DNA of 64,000 bases from Hydrogenovibrio halophilus DSM 15072 (GTDB lineage Bacteria > Pseudomonadota > Gammaproteobacteria > Thiomicrospirales > Thiomicrospiraceae): the NCBI RefSeq assembly GCF_000384235.1, contig NZ_KB913033.1, positions 124,001-188,000 on the forward strand, in the 5' to 3' direction. The translations under genes were made by a program, and so were the position numbers. The notes under the pieces are model-generated. The model worked only from the letters and a program-made list of their open reading frames with translations. It had not been told where the DNA came from and made no database searches. Below are positions 36,465 to 45,690 of this stretch, piece after piece; position 1 is the stretch's first letter; the number at the start of each line of letters is the position of its first letter.

Positions 36465-38051
36465 ATGAACGCCACAACGCACAAAGTTCTTCCGGCGGTT
36501 TCTCTTTCCCACTGGCTTTGGCTGCTGGCCGTGATCTGGGTCAGCACCCTGTTTCAACTGGGTGCCGTACCGCTGTTTGATCTGGACGAAGGGGCCTTTT
36601 CCGAAGCCACTCGGGAGATGCTGGTCAGCGGCGATTATGTTTCCACCTGGCTCAATGGCGAGCCGCGCTTTGACAAACCCGTGCTGATTCACTGGCTTCA
36701 GGCGGCCAGCGTCGGCCTGTTTGGTCTGAATGAATGGGCGCTGCGCCTGCCTTCGGCGTTGGCCGGCGCTGCGACCCTTCTGATTCTGTTTGCGTTTGTG
36801 CGCCGTCACTGTGATACGACCACCGCTTTGCTGGCCGTCGCCATGACGGGCTTGAGTCTCAACATCGGCTTGATTTTCAAGGCCGCAACCGCCGATGCCC
36901 TGCTGATTTTCTTTCTGACCGCGACCCTGCTGGCCATTTTTGAACATTACACCCAGCCACGCAAAGGTTTGCTTTATCTCATTTATGCGCTGATGGGGTT
37001 CGGACTTTTGACCAAAGGGCCGGTCGCGGTGTTTTTTCCGGTACTGATTTCGCTGATCTTTTTCGCACTCAACCGGCGCTGGCAGGACTGGTTTCGGGCG
37101 GTCTTTTTTCTGCCCGGCTGGGTTCTGCTGCTAGTCATTGCCCTGCCCTGGTATGTGTTGCAATACCTGAAGATGGGCGATGCGTTCATTGATGGCTTTT
37201 TCTTTCAGCACAATCTGTCACGCTTTGACAGCGCGATGGAGGAGCATGAAGGCTCGGTATTCTACTATCTGCCTGTGCTGTTGCTGTCGTTTGTGCCCTT
37301 CTGGGCGTTACTCAAACCGGTCGCACAGCAACGCGGGGGCTGGGCATCGGACAGCCTGCGCCAGTTCAGTCTGGTCTGGCTGCTGTCGGTGGTGGTTTTT
37401 TTCAGCTTTTCGGGCACCAAGCTGCCCCACTACATCAATTACGGCCTGCCGGGGCTGATGATCTGGCTTTCGGTGTATCACTCACAACTGTCTTCCAGTC
37501 GCTGGCTGCTCTGGCCGGGCTGGCTGATGCTGGCGCTTCTGTGGCTGTTGCCCACCCTTCTGATGCATTTTTCCGGCGAGGTGGAAAAGCCATTCTATCG
37601 CAGCATTTTGGCCAATTTTGACCAGACGGCCAATGACGTTCACTGGTATGCATGGATGACGGGCTTCACCCTGGTGATGCTCGCACTGACGGCGATGCGC
37701 TGGCCGACGACGCAACGGTTGATCGGCTCGGCCCTGGTGGTCATGGCGGCGTTTTTAACGCTGGTGCTGCCGGTCACCGGACAACTGCAGCAAGGCCCGA
37801 TCAAGGAAGCGGCATTGAAAGCGAAATCTCTGGAAAAACCCGCGGTGCTCTGGCGCTTTAACCGACCCAGTTTCAGTTTTTATTACCGGGATGTCACGCC
37901 CAGCCGCGCACCCGAACCCGGTGAGCTGGCATTGACGCAGGTCAGCAAATTGTCCGATATCCCGTTTGCTTACCAGGTGCATTATCAGAAACACGCTGTG
38001 GTGTTGATTGAGCGTCTGGCCAATAGCGGTTCAGCGCAGACGGACCAGTAA
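36465..38051 (+). CDS. ArnT-like family 39 glycosyltransferase
   Basis: 528 residues with about 11-12 membrane helices. The first periplasmic loop has LFDLDEGAFSEATREML with the Asp-Glu pair typical of GT39/PMT and ArnT enzymes, followed by WLNGEPRFDKPVLIHWLQ. It transfers a sugar from a polyprenyl phosphate carrier to an acceptor at the outer face of the inner membrane. It begins directly after the stop of the ArnC-like gene. Its last 21 bases overlap, tail to tail, with lptG on the other strand. Confidence 0.88.
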   Translation: MNATTHKVLPAVSLSHWLWLLAVIWVSTLFQLGAVPLFDLDEGAFSEATREMLVSGDYVSTWLNGEPRFDKPVLIHWLQAASVGLFGLNEWALRLPSALAGAATLLILFAFVRRHCDTTTALLAVAMTGLSLNIGLIFKAATADALLIFFLTATLLAIFEHYTQPRKGLLYLIYALMGFGLLTKGPVAVFFPVLISLIFFALNRRWQDWFRAVFFLPGWVLLLVIALPWYVLQYLKMGDAFIDGFFFQHNLSRFDSAMEEHEGSVFYYLPVLLLSFVPFWALLKPVAQQRGGWASDSLRQFSLVWLLSVVVFFSFSGTKLPHYINYGLPGLMIWLSVYHSQLSSSRWLLWPGWLMLALLWLLPTLLMHFSGEVEKPFYRSILANFDQTANDVHWYAWMTGFTLVMLALTAMRWPTTQRLIGSALVVMAAFLTLVLPVTGQLQQGPIKEAALKAKSLEKPAVLWRFNRPSFSFYYRDVTPSRAPEPGELALTQVSKLSDIPFAYQVHYQKHAVVLIERLANSGSAQTDQ

Positions 38052-39170
38052 CACCCCGGCAATGGCCACCAGTACCATCGAAGGCATGAACGCCCCGAGA
38101 AAAGTCGGCAACTGATAGATCACACTCAGGTTGCCAAAAAACTGGTTGAGTAGGTGAAAACTCAAACCGATCAGCACACCGACAAACACCCGCTGCCCCA
38201 TACTGACCTGGCGCTGTGAACCAAACACCAGCGGAAAGACCATCATCAGCATGCCCAGCAGCACAAACGGCATCGCGATTTTGCGCCAGAAAGCCAGCTT
38301 GAACGCTTCCGCCTCCAGGTCATTGGCCTCCAGAAAATCGATGTAGGCATACAGGTCCAGCACCCCCATCAGACGGGTTTTGACGCTCAAACTCTGCAAT
38401 TGTTCCGGCGACAAACCAAATTGCAGTGGCGACCGGGCAACGGATTCGTGTTCCAGCTGCATCCAACGATGGACAACCTCTCCGGGTTGATCCAGCGCGG
38501 CCCGGGCCTGATTCAATATTTCGGTGACTGCGGCATCCTGCTGCCAGGTCAGGCGATGATGACTGGCCTGCATCAATTGCCACTGCTCATTGCGGTATTC
38601 GGCGCGCGGTGACTGGGTCCAGCTCTGCAAACGCTGACCATCCAGTTCGTACACGGTCACATTCAAAAACACCTTTTCCGAGACCACCCGGCCAATGTGG
38701 AGCAGGCGGTTCTGTTCCCGGATCCAGAGATCGCTGCTCTGACCGATGGAAAAGTTTTTGTGCAGTGCCTCCACCCGCACTTTTTCTGCGGCCATCTCCG
38801 ACTTGGGGGCCAGGCCTTCGCCCAGCACAAAAAACACCGCCCACAAAAGCGCCACCGATTTGATGACCGCCCAGAAGATGCGGGGCAAAGACCAGCCAGT
38901 GACCCGCAACACCACCAGTTCGGACTGGTTGGCCAGCCCGCCCAGACCAATCAAGGCCCCAATCAGCACCGCCAGCGGAAAGATTTCATAGCCATAAACG
39001 GGCATTTTAAACAGGCTGAAACGCAGCACCTCAGCCAGCCCGTAGTCCTTTTCCATTTTGCCGAGCTGATTGAGAAACTCAAAAAACACAAACAGGCTCA
39101 ACAACACCAGCCACACCAGCAAGGCGTGCTGGACCAGTACCCGGCCCAGATAACGCTCGATTCGATTCAT
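38031..39170 (-). CDS. lptG: LPS export ABC transporter permease LptG
   Basis: LptG pairs with LptF to pull lipopolysaccharide out of the inner membrane, powered by LptB. From the ATG at 39170 the 379-residue protein has three N-terminal helices, a beta-jellyroll periplasmic domain (about 120-270) and three C-terminal helices, the standard plan. Its start MNRIERYLGRVLVQHALLVW and the segment LVVLRVTGWSLPRIF fit the family. The start overlaps the lptF stop (ATGA). The gene ends inside the end of the convergent ArnT-like gene. Confidence 0.95.
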   Translation of the reverse strand: MNRIERYLGRVLVQHALLVWLVLLSLFVFFEFLNQLGKMEKDYGLAEVLRFSLFKMPVYGYEIFPLAVLIGALIGLGGLANQSELVVLRVTGWSLPRIFWAVIKSVALLWAVFFVLGEGLAPKSEMAAEKVRVEALHKNFSIGQSSDLWIREQNRLLHIGRVVSEKVFLNVTVYELDGQRLQSWTQSPRAEYRNEQWQLMQASHHRLTWQQDAAVTEILNQARAALDQPGEVVHRWMQLEHESVARSPLQFGLSPEQLQSLSVKTRLMGVLDLYAYIDFLEANDLEAEAFKLAFWRKIAMPFVLLGMLMMVFPLVFGSQRQVSMGQRVFVGVLIGLSFHLLNQFFGNLSVIYQLPTFLGAFMPSMVLVAIAGVLLVRLR

Positions 39171-40249
39171 CCGGCCCTCCCGACGCGCTTGAACCCAAAT
39201 ATCCGCGGACCGTTCAGGGTCAGCCCATACAGCAAAAACGCGATCCAGATCGGCCAAAGCCCGATGGCCACCGGCCATTCCCCATCGCCCATCATTGAGC
39301 GCAGGCTGATCACCAGTTGATAATAAGTCACATACAACACCAACGCCAACGCCACCTTGGCGAAACGTCCCTGACGCGGCCCGGTTCGGCTGAGCTTCAA
39401 CCCGATCAGCCCCATGACCAACACACTGATCGGCGCACTGAGGCGCCACTGCCAAAGCGCCTGATGCTTGGGCTCGCTTGATGCCAGCAACGCCTGATTG
39501 CTCAATTCCTCTTCGTCAGGCGGGGTTTTTACCGACTGAAAGCTGGGCAGAAAGCCTTCAAAACGTTCGAACGTCCGCACCGCCAGTTCCTGCGGCTGGT
39601 CCAGATGTTCATAAACCGAACCGTCGAACAGCACCAGTGCCATGCGGCCATCGATGGTTTCAAAGCGCCCTTCCGGAGCCATCAGAATCGTTTCCCCGCG
39701 CTTGTTGCTGGCCGGCAATTTGATCCAGACATCGCTCATGTCCGAGTCCTGACTCAGAGTCCGGGCATAAAACACACCCTGACCATTGGGCAGTTCATTG
39801 AACCGGCCGGGAGTCAGTGCCCTGACCGGCGACATGGATTGGGCATCGTCCATAATCAGGCGCGACTGCTCGTGACTCCAGGGCGTCACCCAGCCACTAA
39901 CCCACGCGGTCATCATCACCAACGGCAGCAAAAACAGCAGCAAGCGGCGCTGAAACCAGCGCAGCGAGACGCCACAACTTTGCAGCACCACCATTTCCTG
40001 ATCCTGATACAGCCGCCCCATGGTCAGCATCACACTGAGCAAGGCCACCAGCGGCATAATGATCTCCAGCGCCGGCGGAATGTTATAAAGCAGCAGGGAA
40101 AATACCAGGCCTGGTGGAATTTCGCCTTCGACCGCCACCGCAAGCAAACGAGTGGCCTCCGAGCCGAATGTCACCAACAGCAACACACTGAGCACAGCCA
40201 GCAAAGTGGCCAGAAGAGATCGAAACAGATACCGGTCAAGAATTCGCAA
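39167..40249 (-). CDS. lptF: LPS export ABC transporter permease LptF
   Basis: LptF is the partner of LptG. The protein starts LRILDRYLFRSLLATLLAVL from a TTG at 40249, preceded by GGTGG; a more distant TTG (40306) would add 19 poorly fitting residues. It has the same six-helix plus jellyroll plan as LptG, with MGRLYQDQEMVVLQSCGVS and LTPGRFNELPNGQGVFYART as family marks. Divergent from pepA across a 181-bp region, the usual gammaproteobacterial arrangement. A perfect copy of the 12-bp palindrome lies in its coding sequence (Pro-Gly-Leu-Val). Confidence 0.93.
   Translation of the reverse strand: MRILDRYLFRSLLATLLAVLSVLLLVTFGSEATRLLAVAVEGEIPPGLVFSLLLYNIPPALEIIMPLVALLSVMLTMGRLYQDQEMVVLQSCGVSLRWFQRRLLLFLLPLVMMTAWVSGWVTPWSHEQSRLIMDDAQSMSPVRALTPGRFNELPNGQGVFYARTLSQDSDMSDVWIKLPASNKRGETILMAPEGRFETIDGRMALVLFDGSVYEHLDQPQELAVRTFERFEGFLPSFQSVKTPPDEEELSNQALLASSEPKHQALWQWRLSAPISVLVMGLIGLKLSRTGPRQGRFAKVALALVLYVTYYQLVISLRSMMGDGEWPVAIGLWPIWIAFLLYGLTLNGPRIFGFKRVGRAG
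40104..40115. repeat. ACCAGGCCTGGT palindrome, perfect
   Basis: Inside lptF, read on the minus strand as Pro-Gly-Leu-Val. Confidence 0.85.
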
Positions 40250-40430
40250 AAAAAACCACCAACGGTTAGAATAATGGGCAATTATCAGATAGACGACATT
40301 ATACAAACTGAGAGCGCGGCACGAGCCAGAGACGCGATAAAATGCGGAAAAAACTTTCTCGCCTTCCCCTTCGGGCGGCGAGTGCTCCGCTCTGACCCGT
40401 CTGACGCCTCAAACCAAAGGGAAAGCCTCC

Positions 40431-41912
40431 ATGCAAGAAATCCAGTTTACGTTGACCCAAACCTTAGACACCAACGCCTATGACACTCTGGTGGTCCCCG
40501 TGTTTTCAAAAGGCGACCCGATCTCGCAGCTTCACACGCTGGGGCTGGAGCAGGCGGTGAAAAAATGGGTCACACAAAAGGATTTCGACGCCGCAGCCGC
40601 AAGCACCCTGCTGTTGCTGGACAACCCGGACGCTGGCTGCCAGCGTCTTCTGCTGGTTGGTCTGGGCGACCCGGCCAAACTCACGGAAAAAACCTACCGC
40701 AGCGCTTTGAAAGCCGCCACCAACAAACTGCATCAGACCGGTGCACAGCAAGTGTTGTCGGTGTTGAGCGCTGTCTGGCCGGAAAGCCGGGACCAGGCCT
40801 GGTCACTTTACCAGAACACTCTGTTTTTGCAGCATGGACTCTACGACTATCAGCACCCGAGCCGCGGCGATTTCACGCCCAAGGAAACCTGTGTCCGCCA
40901 GGTGACGCTCTTCAGCCAATCACCGGATATGGACGACGCTTTGACCCAGGCTCAGGCTTCGGCTTATGGCATGAAAATGACGCAGGACCTGGCCGACACC
41001 CCCGCCAATTTCTGCACCCCCACTCATTTGGCCGACACCGCCCAAAAACTGGGGCAACAGTATGGGTTTGAGGTCACCATTCTGGAACGTGAGCAGATGA
41101 TTGAAATGGGCATGGGCGCGTTTATGGCCGTTGCCCAGGGTGGCAGCACGCCGCCCAAAATGATCTGCCTGTCCTATCAGGGCGGCGACCCGGACCAGCG
41201 CCCGATCGCACTGGTGGGCAAAGGCGTCACCTTTGACACCGGCGGGATTTCACTCAAACCCGGTCAGGGCATGGACGAAATGAAATACGACATGGGCGGT
41301 GCTGCAGCCGTGCTGGGCACCTTTGAAGCCATTGGCCGACTCAAACCCAATCAGAACATTGTCGGCGTGATTCCCTCGACCGAAAACATGCCTTCCGGCA
41401 CGGCGATCAAACCCGGTGATGTGGTCACCTCCCTGTCGGGCCAGACCATTGAAATTCTCAATACCGACGCCGAAGGCCGACTGATTCTGTGTGACGCCCT
41501 GACCTACGCCCAGCAGACCTACCATCCTGAAAAGGTGATTGACATGGCCACGCTCACCGGGGCTTGCATCATTGCTCTGGGTCACGAAATGTCCGGCATT
41601 ATGGGCAACGACCAGTCGCTGGTTGACGCGCTTCTGGCGGCGGGCAACCACACCTATGACCGCTTCTGGCAATTGCCTCTGGCGGAAGAATACGACGCCC
41701 AGTTGAAATCCAATTTTGCCGACATGGCCAATATCGGTGGGCGCAGCGCAGGCACCATCACTGCCGGTCAGTTTCTGGCCCGTTTTACCAAAGAGGCGAA
41801 CTGGGCGCATCTGGACATTGCCGGCACCGCCTGGAACAGTGGCGAAAACAAAGGCGCCACCGGCCGACCCGTTGCCGCGCTGGTTCATTACCTGACCAAC
41901 GCTTCCGATTGA
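40431..41912 (+). CDS. pepA: Leucyl aminopeptidase (cytosol aminopeptidase)
   Basis: PepA is an M17 metallopeptidase that removes N-terminal residues; in E. coli it also binds DNA in Xer recombination. The 493 residues show an N-terminal macro-like domain and the catalytic half with VGKGVTFDTGGISLKPGQGM (metal-binding Lys and Asp) and the signature NTDAEGRLILCDAL. All metal ligands appear intact. GGGAAA lies before the ATG. One base separates it from holC, the common gene order. Confidence 0.97.
   Translation: MQEIQFTLTQTLDTNAYDTLVVPVFSKGDPISQLHTLGLEQAVKKWVTQKDFDAAAASTLLLLDNPDAGCQRLLLVGLGDPAKLTEKTYRSALKAATNKLHQTGAQQVLSVLSAVWPESRDQAWSLYQNTLFLQHGLYDYQHPSRGDFTPKETCVRQVTLFSQSPDMDDALTQAQASAYGMKMTQDLADTPANFCTPTHLADTAQKLGQQYGFEVTILEREQMIEMGMGAFMAVAQGGSTPPKMICLSYQGGDPDQRPIALVGKGVTFDTGGISLKPGQGMDEMKYDMGGAAAVLGTFEAIGRLKPNQNIVGVIPSTENMPSGTAIKPGDVVTSLSGQTIEILNTDAEGRLILCDALTYAQQTYHPEKVIDMATLTGACIIALGHEMSGIMGNDQSLVDALLAAGNHTYDRFWQLPLAEEYDAQLKSNFADMANIGGRSAGTITAGQFLARFTKEANWAHLDIAGTAWNSGENKGATGRPVAALVHYLTNASD
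40792..40803. repeat. ACCAGGCCTGGT palindrome, perfect
   Basis: Inside pepA, read as Asp-Gln-Ala-Trp-Ser. Extends to 14 bp. Confidence 0.85.
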
Positions 41913-41913
41913 T

Positions 41914-42366
41914 ATGAGTGCCGCACAGCGCCCGGAAAATCAGGACGTCCTCTTTTATATCCTGCCGGGACAGGACCCGGCCGAACTTGATCGCTTTGTG
42001 CTCAAGCTGATCCATAAAATTCACCGTCAGTCGCGCCGGGCAGACCTGTTGGTCGCGGATCAAGCCACGGCGTTGAAACTGGAGACCGATATTTGGGGGA
42101 TGCGCCCGGAAGGCTTTGTCCCCTGCAGTGTCAACGCGGAGATGCCGGCCCCGTTTCAGATTCACACGGCGTTTCCACAAACACCGGGCAATGACGTTCT
42201 GATCAACCTCAATCCAGAGCTGGACCCGGAACAGGCCATTACCACGGCCCGTTACCACCGGTTGATCGAGGTGCTGGACCAGACCCCGGAACGGATTGAA
42301 CTGGGACGAAAACGCTGGCGGCAATACAAGCAACTGGGACTGACACCGACATCGCACAAGTTATAA
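41914..42366 (+). CDS. holC: DNA polymerase III chi subunit
   Basis: HolC is the clamp-loader accessory subunit that contacts SSB. The 150 residues start with DVLFYILPGQDPAELDRFVL and continue KLIHKIHRQSRRADLLVADQ, the chi fold; the end carries ERIELGRKRWRQYKQLGL. It is longer at the N-terminus by about 9 residues than the E. coli protein. It directly follows pepA, as in most gammaproteobacteria. valS, its usual next gene, is not here; pilT follows instead. Confidence 0.88.
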   Translation: MSAAQRPENQDVLFYILPGQDPAELDRFVLKLIHKIHRQSRRADLLVADQATALKLETDIWGMRPEGFVPCSVNAEMPAPFQIHTAFPQTPGNDVLINLNPELDPEQAITTARYHRLIEVLDQTPERIELGRKRWRQYKQLGLTPTSHKL

Positions 42367-42501
42367 CGCACCCTTTGTACGAACCGAACAACTCGGCGAA
42401 TGATCGAGAAACGTAGAACTCGGCGAAAAGCCGAGAAATGAAAAGTCACAAACAGACACTCACAACAATACTCATCGCACTCTGACCGACAGGAGCACTT
42501 G

Positions 42502-43542
42502 ATGGACATCACGCAACTGCTGAATTTTACGGTTGAACAGAACGCCTCAGACCTGCATCTCTCTGCGGGCATGCCACCGATGCTGCGCCAGGATGGCGAT
42601 GTGCGCAGTCTGGATGCGGAACAACTCTCGGCAAAAGCCGTGCATGAAATGACTTACGACATCATGACCGATGCCCAACGCAAACTGTTTGAGCGTGATT
42701 GGGAAATCGACTTTTCGTTTGAATTACCCGAAGTGGCACGTTTCCGGGTCAATGTGTTTCAACAAAACCGGGGCATCGGCGCGGTCTTTCGCGTGATTCC
42801 GAGCAAAGTTCTGTCTCTGAGCGACTTGAATGCGCCAGACATTTTCAAAGACATTGCTCAAACACACCGTGGCCTGGTTCTGGTCACCGGCCCCACAGGT
42901 TCGGGGAAATCCACTACTCTGGCGGCCATGGTGGACCACCTCAACCAAACCCGAAAATCGCACATTCTGACCATCGAAGACCCGATCGAGTTTGTGCACA
43001 CCCCCAAAAAATCCCTGATCAACCAGCGTGAAGTGCATCGCGACACCCAGAGCTTTGCCTCGGCCCTGCGCTCCTCCCTGCGCGAAGACCCGGATGTGAT
43101 TCTGGTGGGGGAAATGCGTGACCTCGAAACCATCAGCCTGGCCATGACGGCGGCCGAAACCGGGCACCTGGTATTGGGCACCCTGCACACCAGTTCGGCC
43201 GCCAAAACCATCGACCGGATCATTGACGTATTTCCAGCTGGCGAAAAACCGATGGTGCGTGCGATGTTGTCGGAATCTCTGAAAGCCGTCATTTCTCAAG
43301 CTTTGCTTAAAAAAACCGGCGGCGGGCGTGTCGCCGCACATGAAATCATGCTGGGATCGCCGGCGATTCGCAATCTGATTCGCGAGGACAAGGTCCCGCA
43401 AATGCAATCGATGATTCAGACCTCCAACAGACTGGGAATGCAGACACTGGATCAGGATTTGCGCCGATTGGTGAATGCTGGCAAAATTTCTCTGGAAGAG
43501 GCGCGCACCAAAGCCGTCAACAAAGACGAATTTCTACGCTGA
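42502..43542 (+). CDS. pilT: Type IV pilus retraction ATPase PilT
   Basis: PilT is a hexameric ATPase that depolymerises pili for twitching and DNA uptake. From the ATG at 42502 (AGGAG 6 bases before) it has 346 residues: an N-terminal PAS-like domain, Walker A GPTGSGKSTTLAAM, Asp box EDPIEFVHTPKKSLINQREV, Walker B DPDVILVGEMRDLETI, His box TGHLVLGTLHTSSAAKTIDR and the AIRNLIREDK retraction motif. All are intact. A hairpin (CTCGGC-GAAA-GCCGAG) lies in the leader at about 42419-42435. pilU follows 8 bp later. Confidence 0.97.
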   Translation: MDITQLLNFTVEQNASDLHLSAGMPPMLRQDGDVRSLDAEQLSAKAVHEMTYDIMTDAQRKLFERDWEIDFSFELPEVARFRVNVFQQNRGIGAVFRVIPSKVLSLSDLNAPDIFKDIAQTHRGLVLVTGPTGSGKSTTLAAMVDHLNQTRKSHILTIEDPIEFVHTPKKSLINQREVHRDTQSFASALRSSLREDPDVILVGEMRDLETISLAMTAAETGHLVLGTLHTSSAAKTIDRIIDVFPAGEKPMVRAMLSESLKAVISQALLKKTGGGRVAAHEIMLGSPAIRNLIREDKVPQMQSMIQTSNRLGMQTLDQDLRRLVNAGKISLEEARTKAVNKDEFLR

Positions 43543-43550
43543 GTATTCAA

Positions 43551-44690
43551 ATGAGCCAAACTTCAGAAACACAACTAAAAACCCTCCTGAACGCCTTTTT
43601 CCAACAAGGCGGCTCGGACTTGTTTATCACCGCCGAAGCCCCGGTCAGCCATCGTTTGGACGGCCAAATCACGCCATTGACACAGGAATCTCTGACATCG
43701 ACTCAATCACAGTCCTTAACTTTGGCACTGATGACGCAGGCTCAACAGGAACAATTTCACGCTCAGAAAGAACTCAACTTCTCTTATCGGTTGAGCGATT
43801 CAGCACGCTTCCGAGTGAATGCGTTTTTTCAGCAGGAGCAGGTCGGCTGTGTGATTCGGCGCATCGCCTCGCGCATTCCAACACTGAGCGAATTGAATCT
43901 GCCATCGGACTTGGGCGAACTGGTGATGGCGCAACGCGGCCTGATTCTGGTGGTCGGGGCCACGGGTTCCGGGAAATCCACCACCCTGGCTTCCATGATC
44001 GACCATCGCAACCGCCACCAGAGCGGGCACATCATCACCATTGAAGACCCGATTGAATTTGTGCATCGTCACCAGAAAAGTTTGCTGACCCAACGCGAAG
44101 TGGGCGTGGACACCGAGAGTTTCAACCAGGCCCTTGAGAACACCTTACGCCAGGCGCCTGATGTGATCCTTCTGGGTGAAATCCGGGCACAGGAAACCAT
44201 GTCGCATGCGATCAATTTTGCGGAAACCGGGCATCTGTGCCTGTCGACCCTGCATGCCAACAATGCGCATCAGGCTCTGGATCGCATCATCAACTTTTTC
44301 CCCCAGGCCAAACGCGATCAGGTTCTGATGGACCTGTCGCTCAACTTGAAAGCCATCGTCTCCCAGCGTTTGATCCCCAGCGAATCCGGTGGCCGGGTCG
44401 CGGCGCTGGAAGTGCTTTACAACACGCCTTATGTGTCGGAGTTGATTTTTGAAGGGCGCGTCAATGAGATCAAGGCCGCGATGGAAAACAGTCAGGAACC
44501 AGGTATGCAGACCTTTGATCATGCTCTGTTCGACCTGTATGAAACCGATCAGATCAGCTATGAAAACGCCCTGCGTCATGCCGATGCGGTGAACGACCTG
44601 AGACTCAAAATCAAACTGCGCAGCCAGAAACCCTTGCCCGAGGCTCTGCAAAGCCAAAGCGCCTCCTTAAGCATCAAACCGGACGCCTGA
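43551..44690 (+). CDS. pilU: Type IV pilus retraction ATPase paralogue PilU
   Basis: PilU is an accessory retraction motor that works with PilT. The 379 residues have Walker A GATGSGKSTTLASMIDHRN, EDPIEFVHRHQKSLLTQREV, DVILLGEIRAQETM and LSTLHANNAHQALDRII. The C-terminal tail is about 25 residues longer than in PilT and lacks the AIRNLIR motif (it reads YVSELIFEGRVNEIK), which is usual for PilU. The pair shows that this strain builds retractile type IV pili, so the prepilin island at 11-23 kb has a plausible assembly machine. Confidence 0.95.
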   Translation: MSQTSETQLKTLLNAFFQQGGSDLFITAEAPVSHRLDGQITPLTQESLTSTQSQSLTLALMTQAQQEQFHAQKELNFSYRLSDSARFRVNAFFQQEQVGCVIRRIASRIPTLSELNLPSDLGELVMAQRGLILVVGATGSGKSTTLASMIDHRNRHQSGHIITIEDPIEFVHRHQKSLLTQREVGVDTESFNQALENTLRQAPDVILLGEIRAQETMSHAINFAETGHLCLSTLHANNAHQALDRIINFFPQAKRDQVLMDLSLNLKAIVSQRLIPSESGGRVAALEVLYNTPYVSELIFEGRVNEIKAAMENSQEPGMQTFDHALFDLYETDQISYENALRHADAVNDLRLKIKLRSQKPLPEALQSQSASLSIKPDA

Positions 44691-44702
44691 TAGCCAACGA
44701 CC

Positions 44703-45617
44703 ATGACGACTCTCAAAACCAACTCAATTCTGGCCCTGACCGTCTGGTGTTTTTACCAGGCCTGGTCATTGCCTGTGCTGGCGGAAACCACTCATCCTCC
44801 GCTGACTACCCCGGTGTCGCTTGCACCGGAACGCGTTGCCCCTTTGTGTGAGGAATGGGCCAACAAACTGCGCACGGTTCAGAAACAAACCTGCCTGGAC
44901 TTTGACCTGCATGCCAGCATGCGCTTTGAATCCTCGCAAGAACGTCCGCTGCTCTACAAAGAGGTGCGCCCAGGCAATGGCCAGCCGCCCAAAGGGCGGA
45001 TTCTGTTTATCGGCGGCATTCATGGCGATGAATACGCCGCCATCAGCATCACCTATCTGTGGCTGCAGGAACTGTTGAAAGAGCGCACCCAGCCGCATTA
45101 TCACTGGCTGTTTCTGCCATTGGCCAACCCGGACGGATTGTTTCAATCGCCAGCCACCCGCATGAATGCCAACGGCGTCGATCTCAATCGCAACTTCCCT
45201 TCCCCGGATTGGAAAGACTCGGCCCTGACCACCTGGCAGAATCACTACCGCGGCAATCCGCGTCGCTATCCGGGAAAAGAGGCGGCGAGCGAACCCGAAA
45301 CCCAGTGGATGGTGCAAATGATCAAACGCTTCCGTCCTGACGCCATTATTTCGGTGCATGCGCCCTACGGGCTGTTGGACTATGACGGACCGGAACACGC
45401 CCAGCCCAATCGCATCGGCCACTTGAAACACCGATCTCTGGGGACCTATCCGGGATCACTGGGACGCTATGCCGGCGAACACCTCAATATTCCGGTACTG
45501 ACGCTGGAACTGCGTTCCGCCGGACGCATGCCCACGCCGGACGAAATCGATCAAATGCTCAAGGATCTGGAAAGCTGGGCCGCAGCGAAAATTCGCCAGC
45601 AGGAAAAGGAGTTGTAA
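44703..45617 (+). CDS. Periplasmic M14-family zinc carboxypeptidase (murein amidase-like)
   Basis: 304 residues with a signal peptide (about 1-27, ending LPVLAET). The M14 zinc site is clear: GGIHGDEYAAIS (His and Glu ligands) and IISVHAPYG (third His ligand). MNANGVDLNRNFPSPDW carries the substrate Asn-Arg pair, and TLELRSAG carries the catalytic Glu. The short catalytic domain is like murein tripeptide amidase MpaA, but here exported, so it probably trims peptidoglycan peptides in the periplasm. It is 12 bp after pilU. It lies next to an L,D-transpeptidase gene on the opposite strand. Confidence 0.82.
   Translation: MTTLKTNSILALTVWCFYQAWSLPVLAETTHPPLTTPVSLAPERVAPLCEEWANKLRTVQKQTCLDFDLHASMRFESSQERPLLYKEVRPGNGQPPKGRILFIGGIHGDEYAAISITYLWLQELLKERTQPHYHWLFLPLANPDGLFQSPATRMNANGVDLNRNFPSPDWKDSALTTWQNHYRGNPRRYPGKEAASEPETQWMVQMIKRFRPDAIISVHAPYGLLDYDGPEHAQPNRIGHLKHRSLGTYPGSLGRYAGEHLNIPVLTLELRSAGRMPTPDEIDQMLKDLESWAAAKIRQQEKEL
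44755..44766. repeat. ACCAGGCCTGGT palindrome, perfect
   Basis: Inside the signal-peptide codons of the M14 peptidase (Tyr-Gln-Ala-Trp-Ser). Confidence 0.85.
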
Positions 45618-45652
45618 AGCGAAGGGATTGGAAACGACGGTGTGGGACTGAC

Positions 45653-45676
45653 AGTCAACGAGTCAACGAGTCAACG
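45653..45676. repeat. Three tandem copies of AGTCAACG
   Basis: A perfect 8-bp unit repeated three times in the 73-bp gap between two convergent genes. Probably slippage-derived. Confidence 0.85.
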
Positions 45677-45690
45677 ACCGTAGGCAAGCA

